64,000 bases of DNA, from contig JBHHZE010000011.1 in the NCBI GenBank assembly GCA_046757925.1, forward strand, positions 1 to 64,000. The letters run 5' to 3'. Below the pieces are notes generated by a model. It had not been told where the DNA came from. It worked only from the letters and a program-made list of their open reading frames with translations, and did no database searches. Within the stretch, counting starts at the first letter, position 1. The number at the start of each line of letters is the position of its first letter. The translations under genes were made by a program, and so were the position numbers. Source of the stretch: JAZDCZ01 sp046757925 (GTDB lineage: Bacteria > Gemmatimonadota > Gemmatimonadetes > Gemmatimonadales > GWC2-71-9). This document shows positions 7,722-17,210 of this stretch, piece by piece.

Positions 7722-8843
7722 TCAGGACGTCTTGGTCCTGACGCTTCCGTCCTTGTAAAACGGCATCGCCACAACTTCAGCAGGGACACGCTTGCCCCGA
7801 CAATCGATCTCGATCGACGTACCCGGCGCGGTTGAATGAGTGGGCAAATAAGTCGTACCGATCGGTATCTGCAGGCTGGGACTGAAGCCACCACTTCTGA
7901 CGATGTCGATTTTCCGACCGTTCAGATACACATCATATCCGTGTCTGGGGATTGCGCGCTGTCCGGTGACCTCATAACCAACCAATTTGCGCGTCGCGCC
8001 ACCTGCACGCTTGATTCGCTCGAGCGCCGCCTTTCCCGTAAACGGGGCGCCCTTGGTCAGTTTAACGATCCAACCCAGTCTCGCCTCATATGGGTTGATG
8101 GTTTCGTCAATATCGTTGCCATAGAGCGGATATCCCATCTCGAGCCGGAGAGAATCACGAGCCCCCAAGCCGATCGGTTTGCCACGACCTTTCCCAACCA
8201 GGGAACGCCACATCACCTCGGCATGGGTGGGCCGGAAGTACAACTCGAACCCGTCCTCGCCCGTATATCCGGTCCGAGCGATAAAGCAATCGATGCCTCC
8301 AACCTGTCCGACTTCTACGTGATAGTATCCAATCTTCGTCACGTCTGTGCGAGTCAATGAATCGATCAATCCCTCGCTCTCGGGACCCTGCACAGCCAAG
8401 AGAGCTACTTCATCGGAGATGTTCCTGACCCTCACGTTGATGCCGCCCTTCTTGCCTACTACCTGCTCCCAGTCCTTGGCAATATTGGCTGCATTGACAA
8501 CCATCATGATTCGGTCGTCGAATCTGTAGATGATGCAATCATCGATGAAAGTTCCATCGTTGGTAAGAAGTGCAGTGTACTGCGCCTGGCCATCATCGAG
8601 AGCCGCTACATCGTTGCACGTCAGTCTGTTCACAAATGCGTTGCGATCCGGACCCGTGATTTCGAATTGTCCCATATGAGAAACGTCGAAAACGCCGACC
8701 GATTCACGCACGGTTTTGTGTTCCTCCGTAATTTCGGTGCCATACTGAACAGGCATCTCGAAACCGGCGAACGGGACGATCTTGGCGTTGTTCTCCACGT
8801 GAAAGCTGTAGAAAGGTGTTCGCTTCAGATTATCTCCACCCAT
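7722..8843 (-). CDS. gcvT: Glycine cleavage system T protein (aminomethyltransferase)
   Basis: GcvT transfers the methylene group from aminomethylated H protein to tetrahydrofolate and releases ammonia. The protein begins MGGDNLKRTPFYSFH and has the conserved PVQYG, VFDVSHMGQ and RTGYTGEDGFE stretches, and its length (373) is normal. I chose ATG 8843 because AAAGGA sits six bases upstream. An ATG at 8858 overlaps the argF stop (ATGA) and would add five residues. gcvH and gcvP are not in the window, so the rest of the system must be encoded elsewhere. Confidence 0.92.
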   Translation of the reverse strand: MGGDNLKRTPFYSFHVENNAKIVPFAGFEMPVQYGTEITEEHKTVRESVGVFDVSHMGQFEITGPDRNAFVNRLTCNDVAALDDGQAQYTALLTNDGTFIDDCIIYRFDDRIMMVVNAANIAKDWEQVVGKKGGINVRVRNISDEVALLAVQGPESEGLIDSLTRTDVTKIGYYHVEVGQVGGIDCFIARTGYTGEDGFELYFRPTHAEVMWRSLVGKGRGKPIGLGARDSLRLEMGYPLYGNDIDETINPYEARLGWIVKLTKGAPFTGKAALERIKRAGGATRKLVGYEVTGQRAIPRHGYDVYLNGRKIDIVRSGGFSPSLQIPIGTTYLPTHSTAPGTSIEIDCRGKRVPAEVVAMPFYKDGSVRTKTS

Positions 8844-8854
8844 AGTGATTCCTT

Positions 8855-9769
8855 TCACCCCAGTAAGGTCGCGAGTAATGCTTTCTGTACGTGCAATCTG
8901 TTTTCGGCCTGCTGGAAGACCCGCGATTGCTCACCTTCGATGACCTCCGCGGTAACCTCCTCACCACGATGTGCCGGCAGGCAATGCAGAAAGATCGCTC
9001 CGTCAGCAGCGACACTCATTAGCTCGGCGTCGACCGTGTATCCGGCAAAGGCGTTCGCTCGATCCCGCGCCTCATCCTCCTGCCCCATCGATGCCCACAC
9101 GTCGGTGTTCACTACGTCCGCGCCCGCAACCGCATCCCTCGGGTCTTCGAACAGGTAAACGTCAGCATTCCTCCGCGCGCGCTCGGCGAATTCGCCATTC
9201 GGCTGGTAGTTCTTGGGACACGCCAGTCTCAGAGTAAACCCCAGCGACCCGGCCGCATTGAGCCACGAATTGGCCATATTGTTACCGTCCCCAACCCATG
9301 CCACAGTTCGTCCCTCCCATCCACCCAACGCCTCAGAGATGGTGAATAGATCGGATAGGACCTGACAGGGATGGAGCAGGTCCGTCAGCCCATTGATCAC
9401 CGGAACGGATGCGTGACGAGCCAACTCCACTACCTCCGCGTGATCGAACGTTCTGATCATGATCCCATCCACATAACCGGATAGGACACGCGCAGTGTCT
9501 GCGATCGGCTCTCCCCGACCCAGCTGCATGTCTCGCGACGAGAGAAACAAAGCGTGACCGCCGAGCTGGTAAGTTCCGACTTCAAATGACACTCTCGTTC
9601 TGGTGCTGCTCTTAGCGAACACCATCGCCAGAGTTTTTCCCGCAAGCGGGCGTTCGTCGTATTTGCCGGATTTCATCCTTGCAGCCAGGTCCAGCAACTC
9701 GACGATCTCCGCCGGCGACAGGTCAGAGATCTCGAGAAAATCACTTTTCGGCATACTTTTGCTCGACAA
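8855..9769 (-). CDS. argF: Ornithine carbamoyltransferase
   Basis: The enzyme joins carbamoyl phosphate and ornithine to give citrulline in arginine synthesis. The carbamoyl phosphate loop SSTRTR (54-59), the HPCQ motif (LLHPCQVLSDL) and the ornithine-binding HCLPAHRGEE motif are all present, and 304 residues is the usual length. It has its own likely promoter at 9796-9824. The end abuts gcvT, whose possible upstream ATG overlaps the argF stop, so the two may be co-translated. No other arginine gene is nearby. Confidence 0.95.
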   Translation of the reverse strand: MSSKSMPKSDFLEISDLSPAEIVELLDLAARMKSGKYDERPLAGKTLAMVFAKSSTRTRVSFEVGTYQLGGHALFLSSRDMQLGRGEPIADTARVLSGYVDGIMIRTFDHAEVVELARHASVPVINGLTDLLHPCQVLSDLFTISEALGGWEGRTVAWVGDGNNMANSWLNAAGSLGFTLRLACPKNYQPNGEFAERARRNADVYLFEDPRDAVAGADVVNTDVWASMGQEDEARDRANAFAGYTVDAELMSVAADGAIFLHCLPAHRGEEVTAEVIEGEQSRVFQQAENRLHVQKALLATLLG

Positions 9770-9795
9770 TAGGTCAAAATGACAGACTGCGCTGG

Positions 9796-9824
9796 ATTCT
9801 AGCGCGCCGTGGAGCTAGTTGCAA
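9796..9824 (-). promoter_or_regulatory. Probable sigma-70-type promoter for argF
   Basis: On the minus strand TTGCAA (9824-9819), 17 bases, then TAGAAT (9801-9796). The -10 hexamer matches five of six consensus positions and the -35 four of six. The start would fall near 9789, about 20 bases before the argF ATG. It lies in the 75-base gap after hslU. Confidence 0.5.
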
Positions 9825-9844
9825 GGAGGGCTGTAGCGCCAGTT

Positions 9845-11377
9845 TTACAGAATGTATTTCCTGAGGTCTTCGTCCTCGACGATCCGGATCAGGCGATCAC
9901 GCACTCTCGCTGCGTCAAACACGATCCGCTTCTCTGGCATGTCCGGGAGCTGGAACAGGAGATCTTCCAGAAGGGTGGTCATGACCGTGTGCAGTCGCCG
10001 GGCACCGATGTTCTCCATTGTGTCGTTCATGTGCATCGCAAGCCTCGCTATTTCGGCGATACCGTCGTCAGTAAACTCCAGTGTCGCACCCTCTGATGCA
10101 CACAACGCCTGATACTGTTTCACCAGCGAGTTCTCGGGCTCAGTCATGATGCGGATGAAGTCATCCTGCGTGAGGCTGGACAGCTCGACTCGAATGGGAA
10201 ATCGGCCTTGCAGCTCTGGGATCAGATCTGATGGCTTAGAAACGTGGAAAGCACCCGCCGCAATGAAGAGAACGTGATCGCTGCGCACATAGCCATACTT
10301 GGTCTGAATCGTCGACCCTTCGACGATGGGTAGTAGATCTCGCTGCACTCCCTCGCGCGAAACGTCTGGCCCAGCCTGCCCTCTTTCTCCCGCAATCTTG
10401 TCCAGTTCGTCAACGAATATGATGCCATGATTCTCCACGCGGTCGAGCGCTTCGTTCACAACGTCATCCATATCAACGAGCTTCTTCAACTCTTCGTCAA
10501 TGAGCAGACGCCGGGCCTCGGCTATTCTGACGGTCCGCCGCTTCGTTCTCTTCGGCAGGAAATCCTGCAGCATTTCTCCGAAGTTGACGTCCGGCGAATC
10601 CATGCCTGGCTGCGGCTGCATCATGTCGATGATCGGGAATACGTGCTGTGACACTTCCACTTCGACCTCGCGGTCTTCCAATTTGCCATCCTTCAGCATC
10701 TTACGAAGCTTCTCGAGCGTACGACTGCGACGTTCGTCTCCCTCTGGTACATGGTCGGCGGGTTCCGGACGAACCTCGCCACTGCTCGAAACGACAAACA
10801 GTGGTGGCGCCGGTTCTCCATCTGCATCTGGAGACACAGCACTCGTCTGATCTCGACTTTCCGGTGCCGGTGTGGCTGCGGGCTCAGGTGGAATCGGAGG
10901 AGGAAGCAGCAATTCCACCAACCGGTCTTCAGCTCGTTGCTCTGCAATCGGATACACTTCGTCCTCACGTTCGCCCCGCACCATGTTTATGGCAGCATCG
11001 ACGAGATCGCGAATCATCGATTCAACATCCCGGCCCACGTAGCCGACCTCGGTGAATTTGGAGGCTTCGACCTTGATGAACGGGGCTCCTGCCAACCTGG
11101 CGAGCCGGCGCGCGATCTCCGTTTTGCCCACCCCGGTGGGGCCTATCATAATGATGTTATTCGGAAGTATCTCCTCGCGGATCTCTTCGGGCGCCTGTTG
11201 ACGGCGCCAGCGATTACGTATGGCGATCGCCACTGCTTTCTTGGCGTCATGCTGACCGACGATATAGCGATCTAGTTCGATCACGATCTGCTTCGGCGGC
11301 AGCTCCTCGAGCCACGGGAGCGCATCCGGGCCCTTGTCGGCTATTTGCAACTTCGGTTCAGATATGTTCGACTCCAT
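9845..11377 (-). CDS. hslU: HslU (ClpY) ATPase subunit of the HslVU protease
   Basis: HslU is the AAA+ unfoldase that feeds proteins to HslV. Walker A GPTGVGKT (79-86) and Walker B GIIFVDELDKI are intact. The C-terminus EDLRKYIL matches the tail that docks into HslV. At 510 residues it is longer than the E. coli protein: there is an N-terminal extension of about 20 residues, and a Pro/Ala/Glu-rich insertion lies in the intermediate domain around residues 160-216. It follows hslV after 27 bases. The partner identity is secure; the effect of the insertion on substrate choice is unknown. Confidence 0.95.
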   Translation of the reverse strand: MESNISEPKLQIADKGPDALPWLEELPPKQIVIELDRYIVGQHDAKKAVAIAIRNRWRRQQAPEEIREEILPNNIIMIGPTGVGKTEIARRLARLAGAPFIKVEASKFTEVGYVGRDVESMIRDLVDAAINMVRGEREDEVYPIAEQRAEDRLVELLLPPPIPPEPAATPAPESRDQTSAVSPDADGEPAPPLFVVSSSGEVRPEPADHVPEGDERRSRTLEKLRKMLKDGKLEDREVEVEVSQHVFPIIDMMQPQPGMDSPDVNFGEMLQDFLPKRTKRRTVRIAEARRLLIDEELKKLVDMDDVVNEALDRVENHGIIFVDELDKIAGERGQAGPDVSREGVQRDLLPIVEGSTIQTKYGYVRSDHVLFIAAGAFHVSKPSDLIPELQGRFPIRVELSSLTQDDFIRIMTEPENSLVKQYQALCASEGATLEFTDDGIAEIARLAMHMNDTMENIGARRLHTVMTTLLEDLLFQLPDMPEKRIVFDAARVRDRLIRIVEDEDLRKYIL

Positions 11378-11404
11378 AGCATCTACTCGTACAGGAGAAA
11401 GCCG

Positions 11405-11950
11405 TCACTTCAGTTCGAGAATATTGATGTTCTTGTTGGTGTACACACAAATATCTGCCGCTATCTCCAAACTTCGGTGAACTATGTCCCTGGCCGACAA
11501 TTCACAGCTCGCCCGCAACGCACGCGCCGCAGCAAGCGCGTAGTTGCCGCCGCTCCCGATTGCCACTATTCCGTCATCCGGTTCGATCAACTCGCCACTA
11601 CCGCTCACGATGAAAGAGTGTTCCTTATCACTAACCGCAAGCAGCGCTTCCAGCCGACGCAGTACACGATCGCTGCGCCACTCTTTGGCCAGTTCGACTA
11701 CCGCCCGTGACAGGTTGCCTGGGGACCGTTTCAGTTTCTCCTCGAACTTCTCGAACAACGTAAATGCATCCGCCGCAGCTCCGGCAAACCCCGCGAGTAC
11801 CTTGCCCTCACCAAGTTCTCTAACCTTGCTGGCGTTGGCTTTCATGACTGTCTCGCCTACCGTGACCTGTCCATCACCGCCCATCGCCACTGTCCCTGCC
11901 TGACACACGCCGAGAATGGTGGTGCTACGAACAACTGAACCTTGCCGCAT
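11405..11950 (-). CDS. hslV: HslV (ClpQ) peptidase subunit
   Basis: HslV is the proteasome-like threonine peptidase. The mature N-terminal threonine is expected in the STTI motif at residues 9-12, so the first nine or so residues (MRQGSVVRS) should be removed as a propeptide. GDGQVT, the KVRELGEGKVLAGFAG region and the IGSGGNYALAAARAL helix are conserved. Purine-rich AGGAAG precedes the ATG. It sits between xerC and hslU, the order known from Bacillus codV-clpQ-clpY, and the 27-base gap to hslU supports co-transcription. Confidence 0.95.
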   Translation of the reverse strand: MRQGSVVRSTTILGVCQAGTVAMGGDGQVTVGETVMKANASKVRELGEGKVLAGFAGAAADAFTLFEKFEEKLKRSPGNLSRAVVELAKEWRSDRVLRRLEALLAVSDKEHSFIVSGSGELIEPDDGIVAIGSGGNYALAAARALRASCELSARDIVHRSLEIAADICVYTNKNINILELK

Positions 11951-11998
11951 GGTTTCTTCCTGGTCCTCCAGTCCTGCCGTTTCAGCAACCTTGATGCG

Positions 11999-12931
11999 TC
12001 ACGCTCGAGGGTGTGCTTGGTGATAGATGCGCTTGAGCCGTTCCACGCTGGTGTGCGTGTAGATCTGTGTTGTGCTCAGTGACGCGTGTCCCAATAGCTC
12101 CTGAACGGCTCGCAAGTCCGCCCCCGCATCTAGCAGGTGGGTGGCGAAACTGTGCCTCATACTGTGCACCTTGAAGCCCGAGCATTCATCGAGCACTCTA
12201 AGGTATTGCCTGACTATGTGCTGTACTCCCCTCACCGAAAGCCTGCTCCCCTTCATCGAAAGGAACACAGCTCGTCGGTCCCCTCTCGAACTCACTCGTG
12301 CCAATAGATCGTCGCGCTCCATGTAATATCGTCTCAACGCCCGGACCGCGTGAGCCCCAATCGGTACTATCCTCTCCTTTTTCCCTTTTCCCCGCAACCG
12401 CACCTGCTCAGATACAATGTCTATGTGTGATAGGTCGAGACCGGACAACTCTGAGAGTCGCATTCCTGTAGAGTAAAACATCTCCAGAATAGCCAAGTCG
12501 CGAATGGACTTGAAACCTCCATCCGCAGCTAGAGACTCCGCATACTCGAACATCAGGTCAACCTGGGCCCGATCGAGAACCGCCGGAAGTTTCTTGTCGA
12601 GCTTTGGAAGACGGACGCTCGCCGCAGGGTCGGCCTCGATTCCATAGCGGGTACTCAAGAATCGATAGAATGTCCGAAGCGCAGAGATGGCACGGGTCAC
12701 CGACCGCTTCGCAAGACCGCGACGATTCAGTTCCCCCATGAATCCTCGGACTGCCAGCCGATCGACCGACATCCAGTTCCATGTCGAGCGGCCGCCGAAA
12801 TATTCGTCGCAGAATTCGCAGAAACTACGAATGTCCCGGCAGTACGCCTTGACTGTATACGGGGAATCGTTGCGCTCGTTCGCCAGAAAGTTGCGGAATG
12901 CGTCAACTTCTGGTCGATCTTCAGGATTCAT
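11999..12931 (-). CDS. xerC: Tyrosine site-specific recombinase, XerC/CodV type
   Basis: The 310-residue enzyme has an N-terminal SAM-like DNA-binding domain (1-100) and the full catalytic set of tyrosine recombinases: R158, K182, H256, R259, H282 and nucleophile Y291. The length and the lack of extra domains fit the housekeeping XerC/XerD group that resolves chromosome dimers, not a phage integrase. Its ATG overlaps the trmFO stop (ATGA). Placement between trmFO and hslV matches codV in Bacillus. A partner Xer and a dif site are not visible here. Confidence 0.92.
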   Translation of the reverse strand: MNPEDRPEVDAFRNFLANERNDSPYTVKAYCRDIRSFCEFCDEYFGGRSTWNWMSVDRLAVRGFMGELNRRGLAKRSVTRAISALRTFYRFLSTRYGIEADPAASVRLPKLDKKLPAVLDRAQVDLMFEYAESLAADGGFKSIRDLAILEMFYSTGMRLSELSGLDLSHIDIVSEQVRLRGKGKKERIVPIGAHAVRALRRYYMERDDLLARVSSRGDRRAVFLSMKGSRLSVRGVQHIVRQYLRVLDECSGFKVHSMRHSFATHLLDAGADLRAVQELLGHASLSTTQIYTHTSVERLKRIYHQAHPRA

Positions 12932-14241
12932 GTAGGTATGCTCATGAGTCGCTCCGCAAACCCGCGCATCTCCGCCAAAGCTCTCTCGGCCAACAGGAGT
13001 CGTTTCCGACGCTTATCGCGTATCCGTTCATCGAGCGGGGGCAGCAGCCCAAAGTTGGCATTCATGGGTTGGAAGTTATTGGGGTCGGCGCGATTCACGT
13101 ATCGCAGCAATCCACCGAGCATCGTGGTGGGCGGTGGGATGGCCGGTGGCATGTCATCCAGCAAACGCGCCAGATTCACACCTGCAAGGAGACCTGTGGC
13201 AAGCGATTCCGTATAGCCTTCCACCCCTACTATCTGACCGGCAAAAATCAGACGAGGATCGTCCTTCGTTGAAAGATGTGGCGTCAGCGCTGCCGGAGTG
13301 TTCAAGTATGTATTCCGGTGAATGCTCCCGTAACGGAAGAATTCGGCGTCGGAAAGACCCGGTAGCCTGCGCAGGATTCTCTGCTGCTCCGGAATCTTGA
13401 GTCTGGTTTGAAATCCGACCAGGTTCCACATCTGCCCGGCTCGGTCCTCCTGCCTCAGCTGCACCACGGCGAACGGCTCCTTGCCGGTTCGTGGATCCGG
13501 CAGGCCGACCGGCTTCATAGGCCCAAACCGGAGAGTGTCTCTACCCCGCGATGCCATTTCCTCGACCGGCAGACAGCCCTCGAAATAAGGGGTCTCGTCG
13601 AAATCGTGCCCACGATATTGATCGCCCCCGACCAGGGCATCCACCAAATCATAATACTGGTCACGATCCAGGGGCACGTTCAGATAGTCGTCGCCATCGC
13701 CCTTGCCGTATCGCGAAAGGCGGTACAACGGGGAATAGTCGAGCGAATCGGCGGCGACGATCGGTGCGATCGCGTCGTAGAACGCAAGCGCATCCAGTCC
13801 CAGATACTCCTTGATGCTCCTCGCCAACTCCGGCGACGTAAGTGGTCCCGTCGCCACGACCGCCGGACTGGGAAGATCCGCGATGTGAGCCCGACTTACC
13901 TCGATGTTGGGATGCTCCGACACCCGAACGGTAACTGCGCGGCTGAACTCGTCGCGGTCCACCGTGAGAGCGGCACCTCCGGGAATTCGAACGGTATCGG
14001 CCACACTCAGCAACAGACTGCCCAGTATCCGCAACTCCGCCTTCAGCAGCCCGTGCGCGTTTACCAGCTGCATGGACTTGAAACTGTTGCTGCACACGAT
14101 CTCGGCAAGTCGGTCGGTCTTGTGCGCTTCGGTTCGTGCTAACGGCCGCATTTCGCAAAGCCGTACAGCCACCCCTCGCTCAGCCAGCGCCCAGGCAGCC
14201 TCACACCCCGCGAGGCCGCCGCCAATCACCATCGCGTTCAC
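12928..14241 (-). CDS. trmFO: tRNA m5U54 methyltransferase, folate/FAD-dependent TrmFO
   Basis: TrmFO methylates U54 in the T-loop of tRNA using methylenetetrahydrofolate and FAD. The N-terminal dinucleotide fold IGGGLAGCEAAWALAERG is followed by the family stretch LCEMRP and CSNSFKS. Length (437 aa) is typical. Both ends overlap neighbours by four bases (topA upstream, xerC downstream), so translation of the three genes is probably coupled. The gene order topA-trmFO-xerC-hslV-hslU is shared with Firmicutes, which supports the assignment. Confidence 0.95.
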   Translation of the reverse strand: MNAMVIGGGLAGCEAAWALAERGVAVRLCEMRPLARTEAHKTDRLAEIVCSNSFKSMQLVNAHGLLKAELRILGSLLLSVADTVRIPGGAALTVDRDEFSRAVTVRVSEHPNIEVSRAHIADLPSPAVVATGPLTSPELARSIKEYLGLDALAFYDAIAPIVAADSLDYSPLYRLSRYGKGDGDDYLNVPLDRDQYYDLVDALVGGDQYRGHDFDETPYFEGCLPVEEMASRGRDTLRFGPMKPVGLPDPRTGKEPFAVVQLRQEDRAGQMWNLVGFQTRLKIPEQQRILRRLPGLSDAEFFRYGSIHRNTYLNTPAALTPHLSTKDDPRLIFAGQIVGVEGYTESLATGLLAGVNLARLLDDMPPAIPPPTTMLGGLLRYVNRADPNNFQPMNANFGLLPPLDERIRDKRRKRLLLAERALAEMRGFAERLMSIPT

Positions 14242-16499
14242 CTTGATGTCGCTGTTTCTACGCTCTCCGGAACGAATTCATGCTCGCAGTCCATGCATCG
14301 CCGATACTCACCGCGCACCTTGGTGGAGCGCTTCTCCGCGCCGACGTATCCGCATGACGGACATACATCGGGTACCGGTCGATACCAGGTTGAGAAGTCA
14401 CATTTCGGATACCGTATGCAACCGAAGAACGACCGACCGCGCCGCGTTCGCCTTTCGGTCAGGTCACCAGAGCGACAGCTAGGGCACTTCACGCCAAGCG
14501 GGACCGGGCGCGTGTGTTTGCACTTTGGATACTTCGTGCACGCTAGAAACTCGCCAAACCTGCCCGTCTTGATCACCATCGCTGAACCGCATTCGGCACA
14601 CATTTCACCGGTGGGACGGTCAGGTACCTTGTCCTGTTTCAGTGGCTTCGTATGACGGCACTCGGGATAGTTGGTGCAGGCGATGAACGGCCCAAACCTC
14701 CCGCTCTTAACCGAGAGTTTGCCGCCACACTCTGGGCAAGGTTCTTTCTCCAGATGCTCCACGTCGAAAGCCTCGCGAATCATCGCCTCCGTATCGACAT
14801 TCTCCAGAGCTTTGGCAAACGGAGCGTAGAAGGCCTCCAAGACCGCACTCCACTTTATCTCCCCTTCTTCGACCCGGTCGAGCTCGTTTTCCATTGCCGA
14901 AGTGAACTCGACGTTGAAGATGTCGGGGAATCGGCTGATCAGCACACGGGTGACGGTCTCTCCCAACTCCGTCGTATGGAACCGCTTATTCGTGATCCGA
15001 ACGTACTCTCGGTCCCGGAGTGTCGAGATGATACTACTGTACGTGCTGGGCCGCCCAATTCCGAGTGTTTCCAGTTCCTTGACGAGACTGGCTTCACTAT
15101 AGCGAGGAGGTGGCTCGGTGAAATGCTGCTTCGGAGCAATCTCGAGCACGACCGCCTCATCACCCTTCTTCAGTGGCGGCAGTGGATCGAGATCCTCGAA
15201 CGTTTGTCCCTCCTCAACCTCCTTGGCCTCAGCATACACGGCGTGGAAACCGTCGAAGACGGGTACAGACCCCGTGGCTCGGAACAGATGGCGACCGATC
15301 TTGAAGTCGAGCGTCATGGTATCGTAGACCGCCGGCGTCATTTGCGATGCCACGAACCTGCGCCATACCAAACGATAGAGCTTGAATTGGTCCGCCGTCA
15401 GGTGCTTGCGAATCAGTTCCGGAATTCGCGCAACGTCAGTTGGTCTGATCGCCTCATGGGCTTCCTGCGCACGAGCGGATTTTTTTGTCCTGTAGGCGTT
15501 TGGTTTTGCTGGCAGGTATTTCTTGTCGTACTTCCGTGCGATGAACGACCGCACTTGATCAATCGCGCTCGAGCCTACACGAACCGAATCGGTTCGCATG
15601 TATGTGATCAAACCAACAGCCCCCTCCGCTCCCAACTCTATCCCTTCATACAGCTGCTGAGCACACGCCATCGTGCGCTTTGCCGAGAATCCCAGTCGCT
15701 TGGCCGCCTCCTGTTGCAGTGTACTCGTGATGAACGGCGGTGCCGGTCTTTTCTTCCGCTGCTTCTTCGCAACGTCCGATACGATGAACTTCTTGTGTTT
15801 GACGGCTGCCAGAATCTTCTTCGCCGCCTTTTCAGAACCGATCTCCGGCTTCTTGTCACCGATCTTGTGGAGCTTGGCGGTAAACTTCTTCTCCAACGCC
15901 TGCAGCTCTGCTTCGATCGACCAGTATTCGACGGGCTTGAAGTCGCGAATTTCACGCTCCCGCTCCACAATCAGCCTGAGAGCGACGGTCTGCACCCGGC
16001 CAGCGGAAAGTCCGGCTTTAACCGACTTCCATAGCAGAGGACTCGCCTTGTAGCCCACCAGACGATCGAGAATTCGACGAGCCTGTTGTGCCTCAACCTT
16101 CCGTTCATCTATCTCCGACGGGCGATCCATGGCCGTCGCGACCGCATCACGGGTGATCTCGTGAAACAGGACACGGTGTATGGATCCACCGTCGTCAAGC
16201 TGCTCGGCCACATGCCATGAGATAGCCTCCCCTTCACGGTCTGGGTCGGTGGCCAGGTAAATGGCAGACGCACTCTTGGCTGAGCGCTTGAGGTCGGCTA
16301 GCGTTTTTCCCTTGCCACGGATGGTGACGTATTTCGGCCGGAATCCCTTGTCCACCTCGACGCCAAGCTCGCGCTGCGGCAGATCGCGCAAGTGACCGAC
16401 CGTGGCCTTGACTGCATATCCCTTACCCAGGTACTTGCCAATCGTCTTAGCCTTGGTCGGTGATTCGACTATCACCAGGGCCTTCTTCTTAGCCGCCAT
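14238..16499 (-). CDS. topA: DNA topoisomerase I
   Basis: The type IA topoisomerase relaxes negative supercoils. Starting at ATG 16499, which has GGAG four bases upstream, gives 753 residues. The Toprim domain has TDPDREGE (84-91) and the catalytic tyrosine is Y300 in ITYMRTDS. The C-terminus carries four zinc-finger-like modules: three of the CPEC...C type that binds DNA, and a last CPSC...CMDC one. Frames upstream of 16499 in phase would add only eight residues. It leads the topA-trmFO-xerC-hslVU group after a 198-base gap to aroK that includes a TATAAA element. Confidence 0.95.
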   Translation of the reverse strand: MAAKKKALVIVESPTKAKTIGKYLGKGYAVKATVGHLRDLPQRELGVEVDKGFRPKYVTIRGKGKTLADLKRSAKSASAIYLATDPDREGEAISWHVAEQLDDGGSIHRVLFHEITRDAVATAMDRPSEIDERKVEAQQARRILDRLVGYKASPLLWKSVKAGLSAGRVQTVALRLIVEREREIRDFKPVEYWSIEAELQALEKKFTAKLHKIGDKKPEIGSEKAAKKILAAVKHKKFIVSDVAKKQRKKRPAPPFITSTLQQEAAKRLGFSAKRTMACAQQLYEGIELGAEGAVGLITYMRTDSVRVGSSAIDQVRSFIARKYDKKYLPAKPNAYRTKKSARAQEAHEAIRPTDVARIPELIRKHLTADQFKLYRLVWRRFVASQMTPAVYDTMTLDFKIGRHLFRATGSVPVFDGFHAVYAEAKEVEEGQTFEDLDPLPPLKKGDEAVVLEIAPKQHFTEPPPRYSEASLVKELETLGIGRPSTYSSIISTLRDREYVRITNKRFHTTELGETVTRVLISRFPDIFNVEFTSAMENELDRVEEGEIKWSAVLEAFYAPFAKALENVDTEAMIREAFDVEHLEKEPCPECGGKLSVKSGRFGPFIACTNYPECRHTKPLKQDKVPDRPTGEMCAECGSAMVIKTGRFGEFLACTKYPKCKHTRPVPLGVKCPSCRSGDLTERRTRRGRSFFGCIRYPKCDFSTWYRPVPDVCPSCGYVGAEKRSTKVRGEYRRCMDCEHEFVPESVETATSR

Positions 16500-16697
16500 C
16501 GTTCTCCATTTCATCTGCCACACTTCTGTAACACGGTGCCATCAACCAGCTATCAACAACCTGTACAGAAGTGAGCGAAAGGCCTAGTGGGAATCCGTCG
16601 TCCGGCCTAGGCCCATCGGATAACCGTATGATTTATAAATGCTTACCGGCCACGGACCGCCTCGCCAGGCCACGTGGACGGGGGAGCATATTTATCG

Positions 16698-17210
16698 TTA
16701 ACCGCGGGTCAGCGCAAGCGCAACCACGGCATCCGCTACCTCGGCAACACTCTTGAAGTCGGTTGAGATTCGGCACTGACACCGTGAATAGAACGGTTCC
16801 CGTTCGGCAAGCAGTCCTCTGAGGCGTGCTAGCAGATCTCCATCGTTCAGCAACGGCCGCGTGCTGTCACCCTCCAGCCTACCTGCCGAGACCTCAGGAC
16901 TCGTTTCCAGATACACCGTCAGCGCCCGGCTCTTCAACCCAGCCAGATTGTTGGGTTGAGCGGCCCAACCACCGCCGGGAACGATGACTGCCGGAGGCTC
17001 CTGCAGGGCGCGAAGCGTTTCTTCACGTTCCATCGCACGGAACTCAGCCTCACCGATGGAAGCAAAGAGCTCACTGATCTTTTGACCGGTTCGCCGCTCA
17101 ATGATGCTGTCGATGTCGAATAGCCGGCTGGTGAGTTTCCGCGCTAGGAGTCTACCAACACTCGACTTCCCCGAGCCGGAAGGGCCTACCAGTACCACGT
17201 GACACCTCAA
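16698..17210 (-). CDS. aroK: Shikimate kinase
   Basis: The enzyme phosphorylates shikimate in the aromatic amino acid pathway. It is 170 residues long with Walker A GPSGSGKS (9-16), the DIDS substrate region, FRAMERE and the VIVPGGGW motif that contacts shikimate. Its ATG overlaps the stop of aroC by four bases, so the two pathway enzymes are translated together, although their steps are not adjacent in the pathway (EPSP synthase acts between them and is not here). Confidence 0.93.
   Translation of the reverse strand: MRCHVVLVGPSGSGKSSVGRLLARKLTSRLFDIDSIIERRTGQKISELFASIGEAEFRAMEREETLRALQEPPAVIVPGGGWAAQPNNLAGLKSRALTVYLETSPEVSAGRLEGDSTRPLLNDGDLLARLRGLLAEREPFYSRCQCRISTDFKSVAEVADAVVALALTRG

Noticed and set aside
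14652..16034. Long plus-strand open frame of 460 codons opposite topA
   Set aside because: It is antisense to a complete, conserved topoisomerase, has no family features and reflects the codon bias of the opposite strand.
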